From an uncultured Duganella sp. (lineage in GTDB: Bacteria > Pseudomonadota > Gammaproteobacteria > Burkholderiales > Burkholderiaceae), in NCBI GenBank assembly GCA_946482635.1, contig CAMLSG010000013.1, positions 1 to 43,687 of the forward strand: a DNA stretch of 43,687 nt, given 5' to 3'. The position numbers were made by a program, and so were the translations under genes. Positions 7,537-14,826 of the stretch are shown piece after piece (within the stretch, counting starts at the first letter, position 1; each line of letters begins with the position of its first letter). The notes below the pieces were generated by a model, which made no database searches, was not told the DNA's origin, and saw only the letters and a list, made by a program, of their open reading frames with translations.

Positions 7537-8913
7537 ATGACCGCCGATGCGCTGCCCAAGTTCAAGCCATACACCCGCCAGACCATCCGCCAGGCGCCGC
7601 AGTGGGAGCGGCTGACGCCTGAGCAGCAGGAGGCGGTGCAGGTCATCTCGCATGTGCTGCCTTTCCGCACCAACCAGTATGTGCTGGACCAGTTGATCGA
7701 CTGGGACCATATCCCCGACGATCCCATTTACCGCCTGGTGTTCCCGCACCGCGACATGCTGCCCGCGCACGAGTACTGGCAGCTGCGCGACCTGGTATTG
7801 GTGAAGCAGGATGACGCGGCCGCGCAACAGCTGGTGCGCCAGATTCGGCTGCGCATGAATCCCCATCCGGCTGGGCAGATGACGCACAACGTGCCGCGCG
7901 TGAATGATGCGCCCCTGCGCGGCCTGCAGCACAAGTACAAGGAGACGGTGCTGTTCTTTCCCAGCGCGGGACAGACTTGCCACGCCTACTGCACCTTCTG
8001 CTTCCGCTGGCCGCAGTTCGTTGGCATGGACGATATGAAGTTCGATGCGCGCGAAACCACGGAGCTGGTCGAGTACCTGAAGAACCACAAGGACGTGACG
8101 GACGTGCTGATCACCGGCGGCGATCCGATGATCATGAACACGCGCTCGATGGAAGAGATCATCGCGCCCTTGCTGGGACCGGGCCTGGAACACATCCAGA
8201 ACATCCGCGTCGGCACCAAGTCCGTTTCGTACTGGCCGCAGCGCTACGTCAGCGACCGCGATGCCGACGATTTGCTGCGCCTGTTCGAACGCGTGGTTGC
8301 ATCGGGCAAGAACATGGCGATCATGGGCCACTACAACCACGCCGTGGAATTGCGGCAGGAGGTGGCGCAGCAGGCAGTCAAAAGGATTGTCGGCACCGGC
8401 GCGACGCTGCGCATGCAGGGGCCGTTGATCAGGCATATCAATGAGGACCCGGCCAGTTGGGCGGAGCTGTGGCGCACCGGCGTGAGGCTGGGCGCGATCC
8501 CGTATTACATGTTCGTGGAACGCGATACCGGGCCGCGCGAATACTTCCAGTTGCCGCTGGCGCGTGCGCACGAGGTGTTCCAGCAGGCGTACCAGATGGT
8601 GTCCGGCCTGGCGCGCACGGTGCGGGGGCCGTCCATGAGCGCCTTCCCCGGCAAGGTGGTGATCGACGGCGTGGCGCAGATCGGCGGCGAGAAGGTGTTC
8701 GCGCTGCAGTTCCTCCAGGCGCGCAATGCGGACTGGGTACGCAAGCCGTTCTATGCCAAATACGATCCGACTGCGACCTGGTTCGACCAGCTTCGTCCGG
8801 CCTTTGGTCGCGACAAGTTCTTCTTCGAGGAGGGGGAGCAGGGGGAGGGGCATGTGCCGGGCGTGGCGACGGTGCCGGTGCTGCCGCGGCGCGTGATTCC
8901 GCTGGTCGCATAG
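7537..8913 (+). CDS. Lysine-2,3-aminomutase-like (KamA family) radical SAM enzyme
   Basis: A 458-residue cytosolic enzyme. CHAYCTFCFRW supplies the three [4Fe-4S] cysteines (Cys148, Cys152, Cys155) that bind S-adenosylmethionine. TDVLITGGDPM is the KamA-family glycine-rich strand. VIDGVAQIGGEK near the C-terminus aligns with the PLP-lysine motif of lysine 2,3-aminomutase (Lys386 as the PLP lysine), although the GGGGK form is changed to GGEK. Members interconvert alpha- and beta-amino acids such as lysine/beta-lysine. The partner acetyltransferase of the beta-lysine osmolyte pathway (AblB) is not nearby, so the substrate may differ. A CAGGAG site precedes ATG 7537. The MFS gene begins 9 nt downstream, suggesting an enzyme-plus-transporter unit. 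Confidence 0.85.
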   Translation: MTADALPKFKPYTRQTIRQAPQWERLTPEQQEAVQVISHVLPFRTNQYVLDQLIDWDHIPDDPIYRLVFPHRDMLPAHEYWQLRDLVLVKQDDAAAQQLVRQIRLRMNPHPAGQMTHNVPRVNDAPLRGLQHKYKETVLFFPSAGQTCHAYCTFCFRWPQFVGMDDMKFDARETTELVEYLKNHKDVTDVLITGGDPMIMNTRSMEEIIAPLLGPGLEHIQNIRVGTKSVSYWPQRYVSDRDADDLLRLFERVVASGKNMAIMGHYNHAVELRQEVAQQAVKRIVGTGATLRMQGPLIRHINEDPASWAELWRTGVRLGAIPYYMFVERDTGPREYFQLPLARAHEVFQQAYQMVSGLARTVRGPSMSAFPGKVVIDGVAQIGGEKVFALQFLQARNADWVRKPFYAKYDPTATWFDQLRPAFGRDKFFFEEGEQGEGHVPGVATVPVLPRRVIPLVA

Positions 8914-8922
8914 GGCCATGGC

Positions 8923-10239
8923 ATGCGCCCGCCCGCCGCCAGTTCCGTGCCGCCGCGGCTTCCCGGCGAATGGCGCAGGCATTGGTCCGCAGCACCGGCG
9001 CGCTGGTGGCGCGGGCGCGAGCGGGTGCCGGGAACGCTGTCCGGTTCCGCCACGCTGCTGCTGGTGTTCATTCCCTTCGCGCTGGGGCACTACATTTCAT
9101 GGCTGCTGCGCAGCGTGAACGCCATGCTGGCGCCGCAGCTGGTGGCGCAGGCGAACCTGACGCCCGCGCAGCTTGGCATGCTGACCAGCACTTATTTCCT
9201 CGCCTTTGCGTTCGCCCAGCTGCCGATCGGCATTGCGCTGGACCGCTATGGCCCGCGCCGCGTGCAATTCGTGCTGCTGCTGGTCGCCGCCATCGGGACG
9301 CTGGCCTTTGCCGGTGGCAGGGACTTCACCGGGCTGGCGATTGCCCGCGCGCTGATGGGGTTTGGCCTCGCCGCCTGCTTCATGTCCGCCATCAAGGCCT
9401 TGACCACCTGGCTGCCGGCGCACAAGGTGCCTTCAGTGCAAGGCTACCTGATCGCAGCCGGCGGCCTGGGCGCCGCAACCGCCACCTTGCCGGTGCGCCT
9501 GGCCTTGCACCATATGAGCTGGCAATGGCTGATGATCGGGCTGGCCGGCGCCTGTATTGTCGTCGCGCTGATGATCCTGCTGCTTGCCCCCACGCCGCCA
9601 GCCACGCCGCCGCGTCCATTCACGCGCAGCGCGCTGGTGGATACCTTCACCCACCCGGTGTTCCGCGAAACAGCAATGCTGGTCCTGTTGCCGCACACCG
9701 TTTTCTTCGGCGTGCAAGGGCTTTGGATCGCGCGCTGGCTGGCCGACGTGCCGCGCTACGGCGAACAGGCGATTGCCTGGCTGCTCTACCTCGGCATGGC
9801 GGCGGTGATTTTCGGTTCGATTGCAGTCGGCATGCTGACCGAATGGGCGGCAAAGCGCGGCTGGCGCACGCTCGACGTGGCGGCTGCGGGCGTGCTGCTG
9901 TTTGTGCTGATGCAATGCGCGTTGGCATCCGGCTGGCGCCCGGCGCAGCAAGTGCTGCCGGTGCTGTTCATGCTGGTGGGTTGCGTCACCGGTATGGAAT
10001 ACTCCATCGTCGCGCAAGCCATGCCGCCGGCATTGACGGGGCGCGCGTCGACTTGCTTGAACCTGCTGATCTTCGTCGGCGCCTTTGTGGTGCAGGCGGG
10101 CTTCGGCCAGGTGATCGGCTTGTGGCAGCCCTCGCCGCTAGGGCATTATCCGGGTGTCGCCTACCAATGCGCCTTCGCTTTGCTGGTCCTGATCCAGTTG
10201 CCGGGCCTGTGCCGCTACCTGCTCCGGCGCTTCCGGTAA
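8923..10239 (+). CDS. Major facilitator superfamily transporter
   Basis: A 438-residue integral membrane protein with about 12 hydrophobic segments. The MFS motif A-like loop between segments 2 and 3 reads LDRYGPRRVQ, and the first half shows ALMGFGLAACFMSAIKALTTW. The first about 38 residues are a Pro/Arg-rich cytosolic extension. ATG 8923 is kept because later methionines would delete the first membrane segment (LLLVFIPFALGHYISWLL). The second half begins after a Pro-rich loop at about residue 225. It lies 9 nt behind the KamA-like gene with no ribosome binding site of its own, so it is probably translationally linked. A role in exporting or importing the amino-acid substrate or product is an inference from position only. 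Confidence 0.9.
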   Translation: MRPPAASSVPPRLPGEWRRHWSAAPARWWRGRERVPGTLSGSATLLLVFIPFALGHYISWLLRSVNAMLAPQLVAQANLTPAQLGMLTSTYFLAFAFAQLPIGIALDRYGPRRVQFVLLLVAAIGTLAFAGGRDFTGLAIARALMGFGLAACFMSAIKALTTWLPAHKVPSVQGYLIAAGGLGAATATLPVRLALHHMSWQWLMIGLAGACIVVALMILLLAPTPPATPPRPFTRSALVDTFTHPVFRETAMLVLLPHTVFFGVQGLWIARWLADVPRYGEQAIAWLLYLGMAAVIFGSIAVGMLTEWAAKRGWRTLDVAAAGVLLFVLMQCALASGWRPAQQVLPVLFMLVGCVTGMEYSIVAQAMPPALTGRASTCLNLLIFVGAFVVQAGFGQVIGLWQPSPLGHYPGVAYQCAFALLVLIQLPGLCRYLLRRFR

Positions 10240-10269
10240 AATGTCGCCTTCAACAAGAAGGAAGATGTT

Positions 10270-11115
10270 ATGAAACTGGTTCGTTACGGCCGTATAGGCA
10301 AAGAAAAACCTGGCCTGATCGATGAATTCGGCAAGCTGCGCGACCTGTCCGGCGAGATCAGCGACTTCGCTGGCGTTAACCTGTCGGACAAGGTGCTGCG
10401 CAAGCTGGCTAAAATCGATCCAGAAACGCTGCCGGTAGTGCGCGGCAATCCGCGCTTCGGCGTGCCGGTTGCCAAGGTAGGCAAGTTTATCGGCGTGGGC
10501 CTGAACTACGCCGACCACGCGAAGGAAGCCGGCCTGCCGATTCCGAGCGAACCGATTATTTTCATGAAGGCGATCACCTGCCTGTCCGGCCCGGACGATC
10601 CGATCATGCTGCCCAAAGGCTCGAAGAAAACCGACTGGGAAGTGGAACTGGGCGTGGTGATCGGCACCCGCGCCCGCAATGTCAGCGAGGAAGACGCGGA
10701 AAAGCATATCGCCGGCTACTGCGTGGTGAACGACGTGTCGGAACGGGAATTCCAGCTGGAGAGCGGCGGCACCTGGGACAAGGGCAAGGGTTGCGATACC
10801 TTCGGCCCGGTGGGCCCTTGGCTGGTGACGCGCGACGAGGTATGGGATTTGGACAAGCTGGATCTCTATCTCGAGGTGAACGACAAGCGCATGCAGACCG
10901 GCTGCACGGAGACCATGATTTTCAAGGTGCCGCAGCTGGTGGCTTACATCTCGCGTTTCATGACGCTGGAGCCGGGCGATATCATTGCCACCGGCACGCC
11001 GCCGGGTGTTGGCCTGGCGCGCAAGCGCTTCCTGAAGAAGGGCGATTTTGTGCGGCTTGGTATCGCCGGCCTTGGCGAGCAGCAGCAGGATGTGATTGGG
11101 TACCAGGAATTCTAA
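10270..11115 (+). CDS. Fumarylacetoacetate hydrolase-family protein
   Basis: A 281-residue enzyme of the FAH/2-hydroxyhepta-2,4-diene-1,7-dioate isomerase/acylpyruvase family. Metal ligands are visible as Glu124 and Glu126 in DWEVELGVV and Asp155 in VVNDVSERE. Other family segments are GLNYADHAKEAG, PIIFMKA, the late GDIIATGTPPGVG and a final LGEQQQ. These enzymes cleave or isomerise C-C bonds in acylpyruvate-like compounds from aromatic or uronate breakdown. The close relatives with this length are often loosely called ureidoglycolate lyase or 2-keto-4-pentenoate hydratase; the exact substrate is not decidable. AAGGAAG precedes ATG 10270, 30 nt after the transporter gene. Its TAA stop is part of the left end of the palindrome at 11114-11168. 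Confidence 0.9.
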   Translation: MKLVRYGRIGKEKPGLIDEFGKLRDLSGEISDFAGVNLSDKVLRKLAKIDPETLPVVRGNPRFGVPVAKVGKFIGVGLNYADHAKEAGLPIPSEPIIFMKAITCLSGPDDPIMLPKGSKKTDWEVELGVVIGTRARNVSEEDAEKHIAGYCVVNDVSEREFQLESGGTWDKGKGCDTFGPVGPWLVTRDEVWDLDKLDLYLEVNDKRMQTGCTETMIFKVPQLVAYISRFMTLEPGDIIATGTPPGVGLARKRFLKKGDFVRLGIAGLGEQQQDVIGYQEF

Positions 11116-11168
11116 AACCGGTAAACCAATGTCTGACCCACAGGGTCAGACACTGGGGTACAGGTTTT
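11114..11168. repeat. Palindromic repeat filling the gap between two convergent genes
   Basis: Arms of 26 nt (11114-11139 and 11143-11168) pair with four mismatches around the 3-nt loop ACA; the inner core is GTCTGACCC/GGGTCAGAC, a perfect 9-bp stem. The element includes the last two bases of the TAA stop of the gene on the left and the last base of the stop of the minus-strand aminotransferase on the right. It shares CCGGTAAACC and the GGGTCAGA core with 37148-37246. It can serve as a bidirectional terminator and looks like a member of a dispersed REP-type family. Confidence 0.75.
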
Positions 11169-12505
11169 TAAGCGGGCCGCACTCGCAACAAAGCCCGCTC
11201 CAGCCCATCCCCCAAGCGCGCCACAATCTGCTGCAAATCCGCCTCCGTCGCAATAAACGGCGGCGCCAGCAGCACATGATCCCCCCGCCTGCCATCGATG
11301 GTGCCCCCCATCGGATACACCATCAACCCGCACTCCATGCAGGCATCCTTCACCGCCGCATGCAGCCGCAAATCTGGATCGAACGGCCGCTTGCCCTCCC
11401 TGTCCTGCACCAGCTCCAACGCCAGCAGCATGCCGCGCCCGCGTATGTCCCCCACATTCGGATGCATCCCGAACGCATCGCGCAGCATGCGCTTGAACGA
11501 CGCGCCGCGCACGGTCACCGCGCCCAGCAAGGAATCGCGCCGGATCACCTTCTGCACCGCCAGCGCCGCTGCGGCCGCCACCGGATGCCCCACGTAGGTA
11601 TGCCCATGCTGGAATACCCCGCTGCCTGAACGCAGCCTTTGCACGATGTGGTCACGCGCAACCACCGCACCGATCGGCTGGTAGCCCGCCCCCAGCCCCT
11701 TGCCCAGCGCAACGATGTCCGGCACCACGCCTTCCTGCTCGACGGCGTACAGGGTGCCGGTGCGCCCCATGCCGCACATTACTTCATCGGCAATCATCAG
11801 GATCCCGTACTTGTCGCATAGCGTCCGCACGCCCTTGAAGTAGCCCGGCGTTGGCGGCACCGCACCGCTGGTCGCGCCCACCACCGTCTCGGCACAGAAG
11901 CCGATCACATGCTGCGGCCCCAGGTCGAGGATCTTGGCCTCCAGCTCCTGCAGCAGGTTGGCCGTATACTCATGCACATCCTGCCCGGCGCGGCGCTCGC
12001 GGTACTCGAAGCAGGGCGAGACGCGGGCTACATCCATCAGCATCGGTTCGAAATGGCGCCGGCGATACTCGTTGCCGCCCAGTGCCAGCGCCCCAAGCGT
12101 GTTGCCGTGGTAGCTCTGGCGCCGCGCGATGAAGACGCGGCGTTCCGTTTCGCCGTGCTCCACGAAATACTGGCGCGCCAGCTTCAGCGCCGCTTCGATG
12201 GCTTCCGATCCCCCTGATACCAGGTAGGCATGATTCAGGTCGCCCGGTGCATCCTGTGCCAGCCGTTCGCCCAGTTCTTCCGCCACCTCGGTGGTGAAGA
12301 ACGAAGTATGCGCATAGGCTGCCACCTTGAGCTGCGACTGCATTGCCGCCAGCACGTCCGGATGGCTGTGCCCCAGCGAGGACACGGCCGCGCCGCCACT
12401 GGCATCGAGATAGGTCTTGCCCTCGCTATCGCGCACTTGCATGCCGAAAGCGCAGACGGCAACGGGCGGCGTGCGGCGCAGGTCACGGTGGATCAGGTGG
12501 GTCAT
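11168..12505 (-). CDS. Class III aminotransferase (omega-aminotransferase type)
   Basis: A 445-residue PLP enzyme of fold type I. Visible landmarks are LDASGGAAVSSLGHSHPDV near the N-terminus, the PLP-phosphate region VSGGSEAIEAALKLARQY, RRQSYHGNTLGALALGG, the cofactor-binding DEV in ILMIADEVMCGMGRTG, and the Schiff-base lysine in VALGKGLGAGYQPIGAV. The family transfers amino groups from omega-amines, beta-alanine, 4-aminobutyrate or diamines, usually to pyruvate or 2-oxoglutarate. GAGGAG before ATG 12505 fixes the start; a 15-residue longer frame has no ribosome site. Divergent from the carboxymuconolactone-decarboxylase-like gene with a 96-nt spacer. The substrate is not assigned. Confidence 0.93.
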   Translation of the reverse strand: MTHLIHRDLRRTPPVAVCAFGMQVRDSEGKTYLDASGGAAVSSLGHSHPDVLAAMQSQLKVAAYAHTSFFTTEVAEELGERLAQDAPGDLNHAYLVSGGSEAIEAALKLARQYFVEHGETERRVFIARRQSYHGNTLGALALGGNEYRRRHFEPMLMDVARVSPCFEYRERRAGQDVHEYTANLLQELEAKILDLGPQHVIGFCAETVVGATSGAVPPTPGYFKGVRTLCDKYGILMIADEVMCGMGRTGTLYAVEQEGVVPDIVALGKGLGAGYQPIGAVVARDHIVQRLRSGSGVFQHGHTYVGHPVAAAAALAVQKVIRRDSLLGAVTVRGASFKRMLRDAFGMHPNVGDIRGRGMLLALELVQDREGKRPFDPDLRLHAAVKDACMECGLMVYPMGGTIDGRRGDHVLLAPPFIATEADLQQIVARLGDGLERALLRVRPA

Positions 12506-12601
12506 GGCGGCTCCTCGCAAGGGTGGTGGTCCAAGGACATTAGCGCGCACGCTGCCGTGGCGTTTTGATTTTTCTCCTGTCCTGTGCGACCATTTGTCGT
12601 T

Positions 12602-13156
12602 ATGAATGAACGACTAGGACCAATTGCCGCCGCTGCGATGACCGGCGAACAGCGCGCCGCCGCCCAGGCGGTCATCGATGGCCCGCGCGGCGCCCTGTAC
12701 GGGCCCTTCGTGCCTTTGCTGCACAGCCCCGAACTGATGGCCTGCACCCAGCGGCTGGGTGAATACCTGCGCTACCGCAGCGCGATCGGCACCCGGCTGA
12801 CCGAACTCGCCATTCTCGTGACTGCGCGGCAATGGGACCAGCAGGTGGAATGGGCGATCCATGCTCCCATCGCGGCCCAGGAAGGCGTGCCGCAGCCTGT
12901 TATCGATGCCATCGCGGCAAGGCAGGCACCCCAAGGCATGCGGCCTGACGAGCAGGCGGTCTACGACTTCTGCCACGAGCTGCACACGACAAAGCAAGTC
13001 AGCGATGCCACCTGGGCCGCCGCCATGCTGCAATTCGGCGAAAAAGGCGTGACGGACCTGATGGGCATCAATGGCTATTACACCCTGCTGGCCATGGTGA
13101 TGAACGGCGCTCGCTCGGCAGCACCACCCTCGACCGCAACGCCGCTCGCCGGATAG
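12602..13156 (+). CDS. Carboxymuconolactone decarboxylase-family protein
   Basis: A 184-residue helical protein of the CMD/AhpD superfamily. Residues about 40-140 carry GPFVPLLHSPELM, RLTELAILVTARQWDQQVEWAIHAPIAAQEGV and a late GEKGVTDLMGINGYYTLLAMVMNG. The AhpD-type CxxC peroxidase motif is absent, so it is more like the 4-carboxymuconolactone decarboxylase branch in the strict sense, whose members are functionally diverse. Start chosen at ATG 12602; an in-frame GTG at 12584 is possible. It is 81 nt upstream of the molybdenum oxidoreductase genes and may be co-expressed with them, although a stem-loop (13168-13187) lies between. No precise reaction can be given. Confidence 0.85.
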   Translation: MNERLGPIAAAAMTGEQRAAAQAVIDGPRGALYGPFVPLLHSPELMACTQRLGEYLRYRSAIGTRLTELAILVTARQWDQQVEWAIHAPIAAQEGVPQPVIDAIAARQAPQGMRPDEQAVYDFCHELHTTKQVSDATWAAAMLQFGEKGVTDLMGINGYYTLLAMVMNGARSAAPPSTATPLAG

Positions 13157-13167
13157 CCTTTGTGTGC

Positions 13168-13187
13168 GCGGGCTAACGGAAGCCCGC
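13168..13187 (+). terminator. Stem-loop between the CMD-like gene and paoA
   Basis: GCGGGCT (13168-13174) and AGCCCGC (13181-13187) form a perfect 7-bp stem with a 6-nt loop, beginning 11 nt after the stop codon at 13156. No U-run follows, so it is either a factor-dependent terminator, an attenuator for the downstream operon, or an mRNA stability hairpin. Confidence 0.45.
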
Positions 13188-13237
13188 CGCCTTACACGGC
13201 ACCATCGATATCGCTGCTTTTTTCCGGGGAGCGAACG

Positions 13238-13828
13238 ATGCCCGACCGCCGAAGTTTCCTGCAATCTGCGCTGGCCGCTGTCGGCGCCACCCAGGTGCCA
13301 GTTGCCGCCAGCGCATCTCAGCCGGCCGCTCCGGCCGTTCCGGCTGCACCCCCCCAGCCGGTCCGCCTGAATATCAATGGCCGCGACTACAACCTGTCGC
13401 TGGAACCGCGCGTGACGTTGCTCGATGCCCTGCGCGAGCATATCGGCCTGGCCGGCACCAAGAAGGGCTGCGACCGCGGCCAGTGCGGCGCCTGCACGGT
13501 GCTGGTGGACGGGCGCCGCATCAACGCCTGCCTGACGCTGGCCGTCATGCAGGAAGGCCGGCGCATCACCACCATCGAGGGCCTGGCGCAGGGCGACAAG
13601 CTGTCGCCGATGCAGCAAGCTTTCCTCGAGCATGACGCCTTCCAGTGCGGCTATTGCACGCCGGGCCAGGTCTGCTCGGCCACGGCGCTGCTGGAAGAGG
13701 TGCGCGCCGACGGCGCGGGCTTCACCGATGACGAAATCCGCGAGCGCATGAGCGGCAATATCTGCCGCTGCGGCGCTTATCCCAATATCGTCGCCGCCAT
13801 CCGCGAGGTGGCGCTGCGGCGCAGCTGA
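13238..13828 (+). CDS. paoA: Periplasmic aldehyde oxidoreductase, [2Fe-2S] subunit (PaoA type)
   Basis: A 196-residue iron-sulfur subunit of the xanthine-oxidase family. The N-terminus DRRSFLQ starts a twin-arginine signal with hydrophobic stretch to about residue 26, so the folded complex is exported by Tat. The plant-type cluster is bound by Cys78, Cys83, Cys86 and Cys98 (CDRGQCGACTVLVDGRRINAC region). The second cluster is bound by Cys137, Cys140, Cys176 and Cys178 (CGYC and CRC). Electrons pass from the Mo subunit through these clusters to FAD. ATG 13238 follows GGGGAG. First gene of a tight three-gene operon in the order small, FAD, Mo subunit, as in E. coli paoABC (yagTSR). Family role: detoxification of aromatic aldehydes. 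Confidence 0.93.
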   Translation: MPDRRSFLQSALAAVGATQVPVAASASQPAAPAVPAAPPQPVRLNINGRDYNLSLEPRVTLLDALREHIGLAGTKKGCDRGQCGACTVLVDGRRINACLTLAVMQEGRRITTIEGLAQGDKLSPMQQAFLEHDAFQCGYCTPGQVCSATALLEEVRADGAGFTDDEIRERMSGNICRCGAYPNIVAAIREVALRRS

Positions 13829-13839
13829 GGGAGCGCGCC

Positions 13840-14826
13840 ATGCAATCCATTTACTACGAACGTGCCCGCGATGCGGCAGAGGCATTGCGCCTGGCGCAGC
13901 AGGATGGTGCTCGCTTCATCGCTGGCGGGACCAACCTGCTGGATCTGATGAAAGGCGATGTCGAGCATCCGTTGCGGCTGGTCGACATCACCCACGCGGG
14001 GCTGGACCGCATCGACGAACTGCCTGGCGGCGGGCTGCGCATCGGCGCCGGCGTGCGCAATGCCGACGCGGCGCGCCATGCAGTCGTCCGCCAGCGCTAT
14101 CCCTTGCTGGCGCAGGCCATGCTGTCCGGCGCCTCGGCGCAACTGCGCAATATGGCGACCATGGGCGGCAACCTGATGCAGCGTACGCGCTGTCCCTATT
14201 TCACCGATACGGCTTTCAGCCATTGCAACAAGCGCCAGGCTGGTTCCGGTTGCGATGCCCGCCAGGGCTACCAGCGCATGCATGCGATCCTCGGCGCCAG
14301 CCCGGCCTGCGTGGCAGTCAATCCTTCCGACATGAGCGTGGCGCTGGCGGCACTGGACGCGGTGGTGCTGCTGCGCGGCCGGCAGGGCGACCGCGAGGTG
14401 GCGCTACGCGACTTCCATCGCTTGCCGGGCGACACACCGCAGCAGGACACGGTGCTGCAGCCCGGCGAGCTGATCGTCGCCATTGACCTGCCGCCATCGC
14501 GCATGGCACGCCACAGCCACTACCTCAAGCTGCGCGACCGCGCCAGCTATGCGTTTGCCCTGGTATCCGTCGCGGCGGCGCTGGACATGGACGGCGGCGT
14601 CGTGCGCGAAGCCCGCATCGCATTGGGCGGCGTTGCGCACAAGCCGTGGCGGCGCCCGGAGGCGGAAGCTATCCTGCACGGCCGGCCGCTCGATGACGCG
14701 CAATGCCGTGCCGCCGCGCAGCGCCTGCTGGAAGGCGCCCAGCCGCTGGACGGCAATCGCTTCAAGGTCGAACTCGCGCAACGGGCCATCGTGCGTGCGC
14801 TGCGCATCGCAGGAGAGGGCGCATGA
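13840..14826 (+). CDS. paoB: Periplasmic aldehyde oxidoreductase, FAD subunit with 4Fe-4S insertion (PaoB type)
   Basis: A 328-residue FAD-binding subunit. FIAGGTNLLDLM (about 27-38) and LRNMATMGGNLMQRT (about 102-116) are the FAD-contacting motifs. A segment with Cys118, Cys129, Cys138 and Cys157 follows (TRCPYFTDTAFSHCNK and GSGCDA), matching the extra [4Fe-4S] insertion known in the E. coli PaoB and 4-hydroxybenzoyl-CoA reductase branches. It starts 11 nt after paoA, and its stop overlaps the start of paoC by 4 nt (ATGA), indicating coupled translation. It has no signal peptide of its own, so it would be carried across by the Tat signal of PaoA. Confidence 0.93.
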   Translation: MQSIYYERARDAAEALRLAQQDGARFIAGGTNLLDLMKGDVEHPLRLVDITHAGLDRIDELPGGGLRIGAGVRNADAARHAVVRQRYPLLAQAMLSGASAQLRNMATMGGNLMQRTRCPYFTDTAFSHCNKRQAGSGCDARQGYQRMHAILGASPACVAVNPSDMSVALAALDAVVLLRGRQGDREVALRDFHRLPGDTPQQDTVLQPGELIVAIDLPPSRMARHSHYLKLRDRASYAFALVSVAAALDMDGGVVREARIALGGVAHKPWRRPEAEAILHGRPLDDAQCRAAAQRLLEGAQPLDGNRFKVELAQRAIVRALRIAGEGA

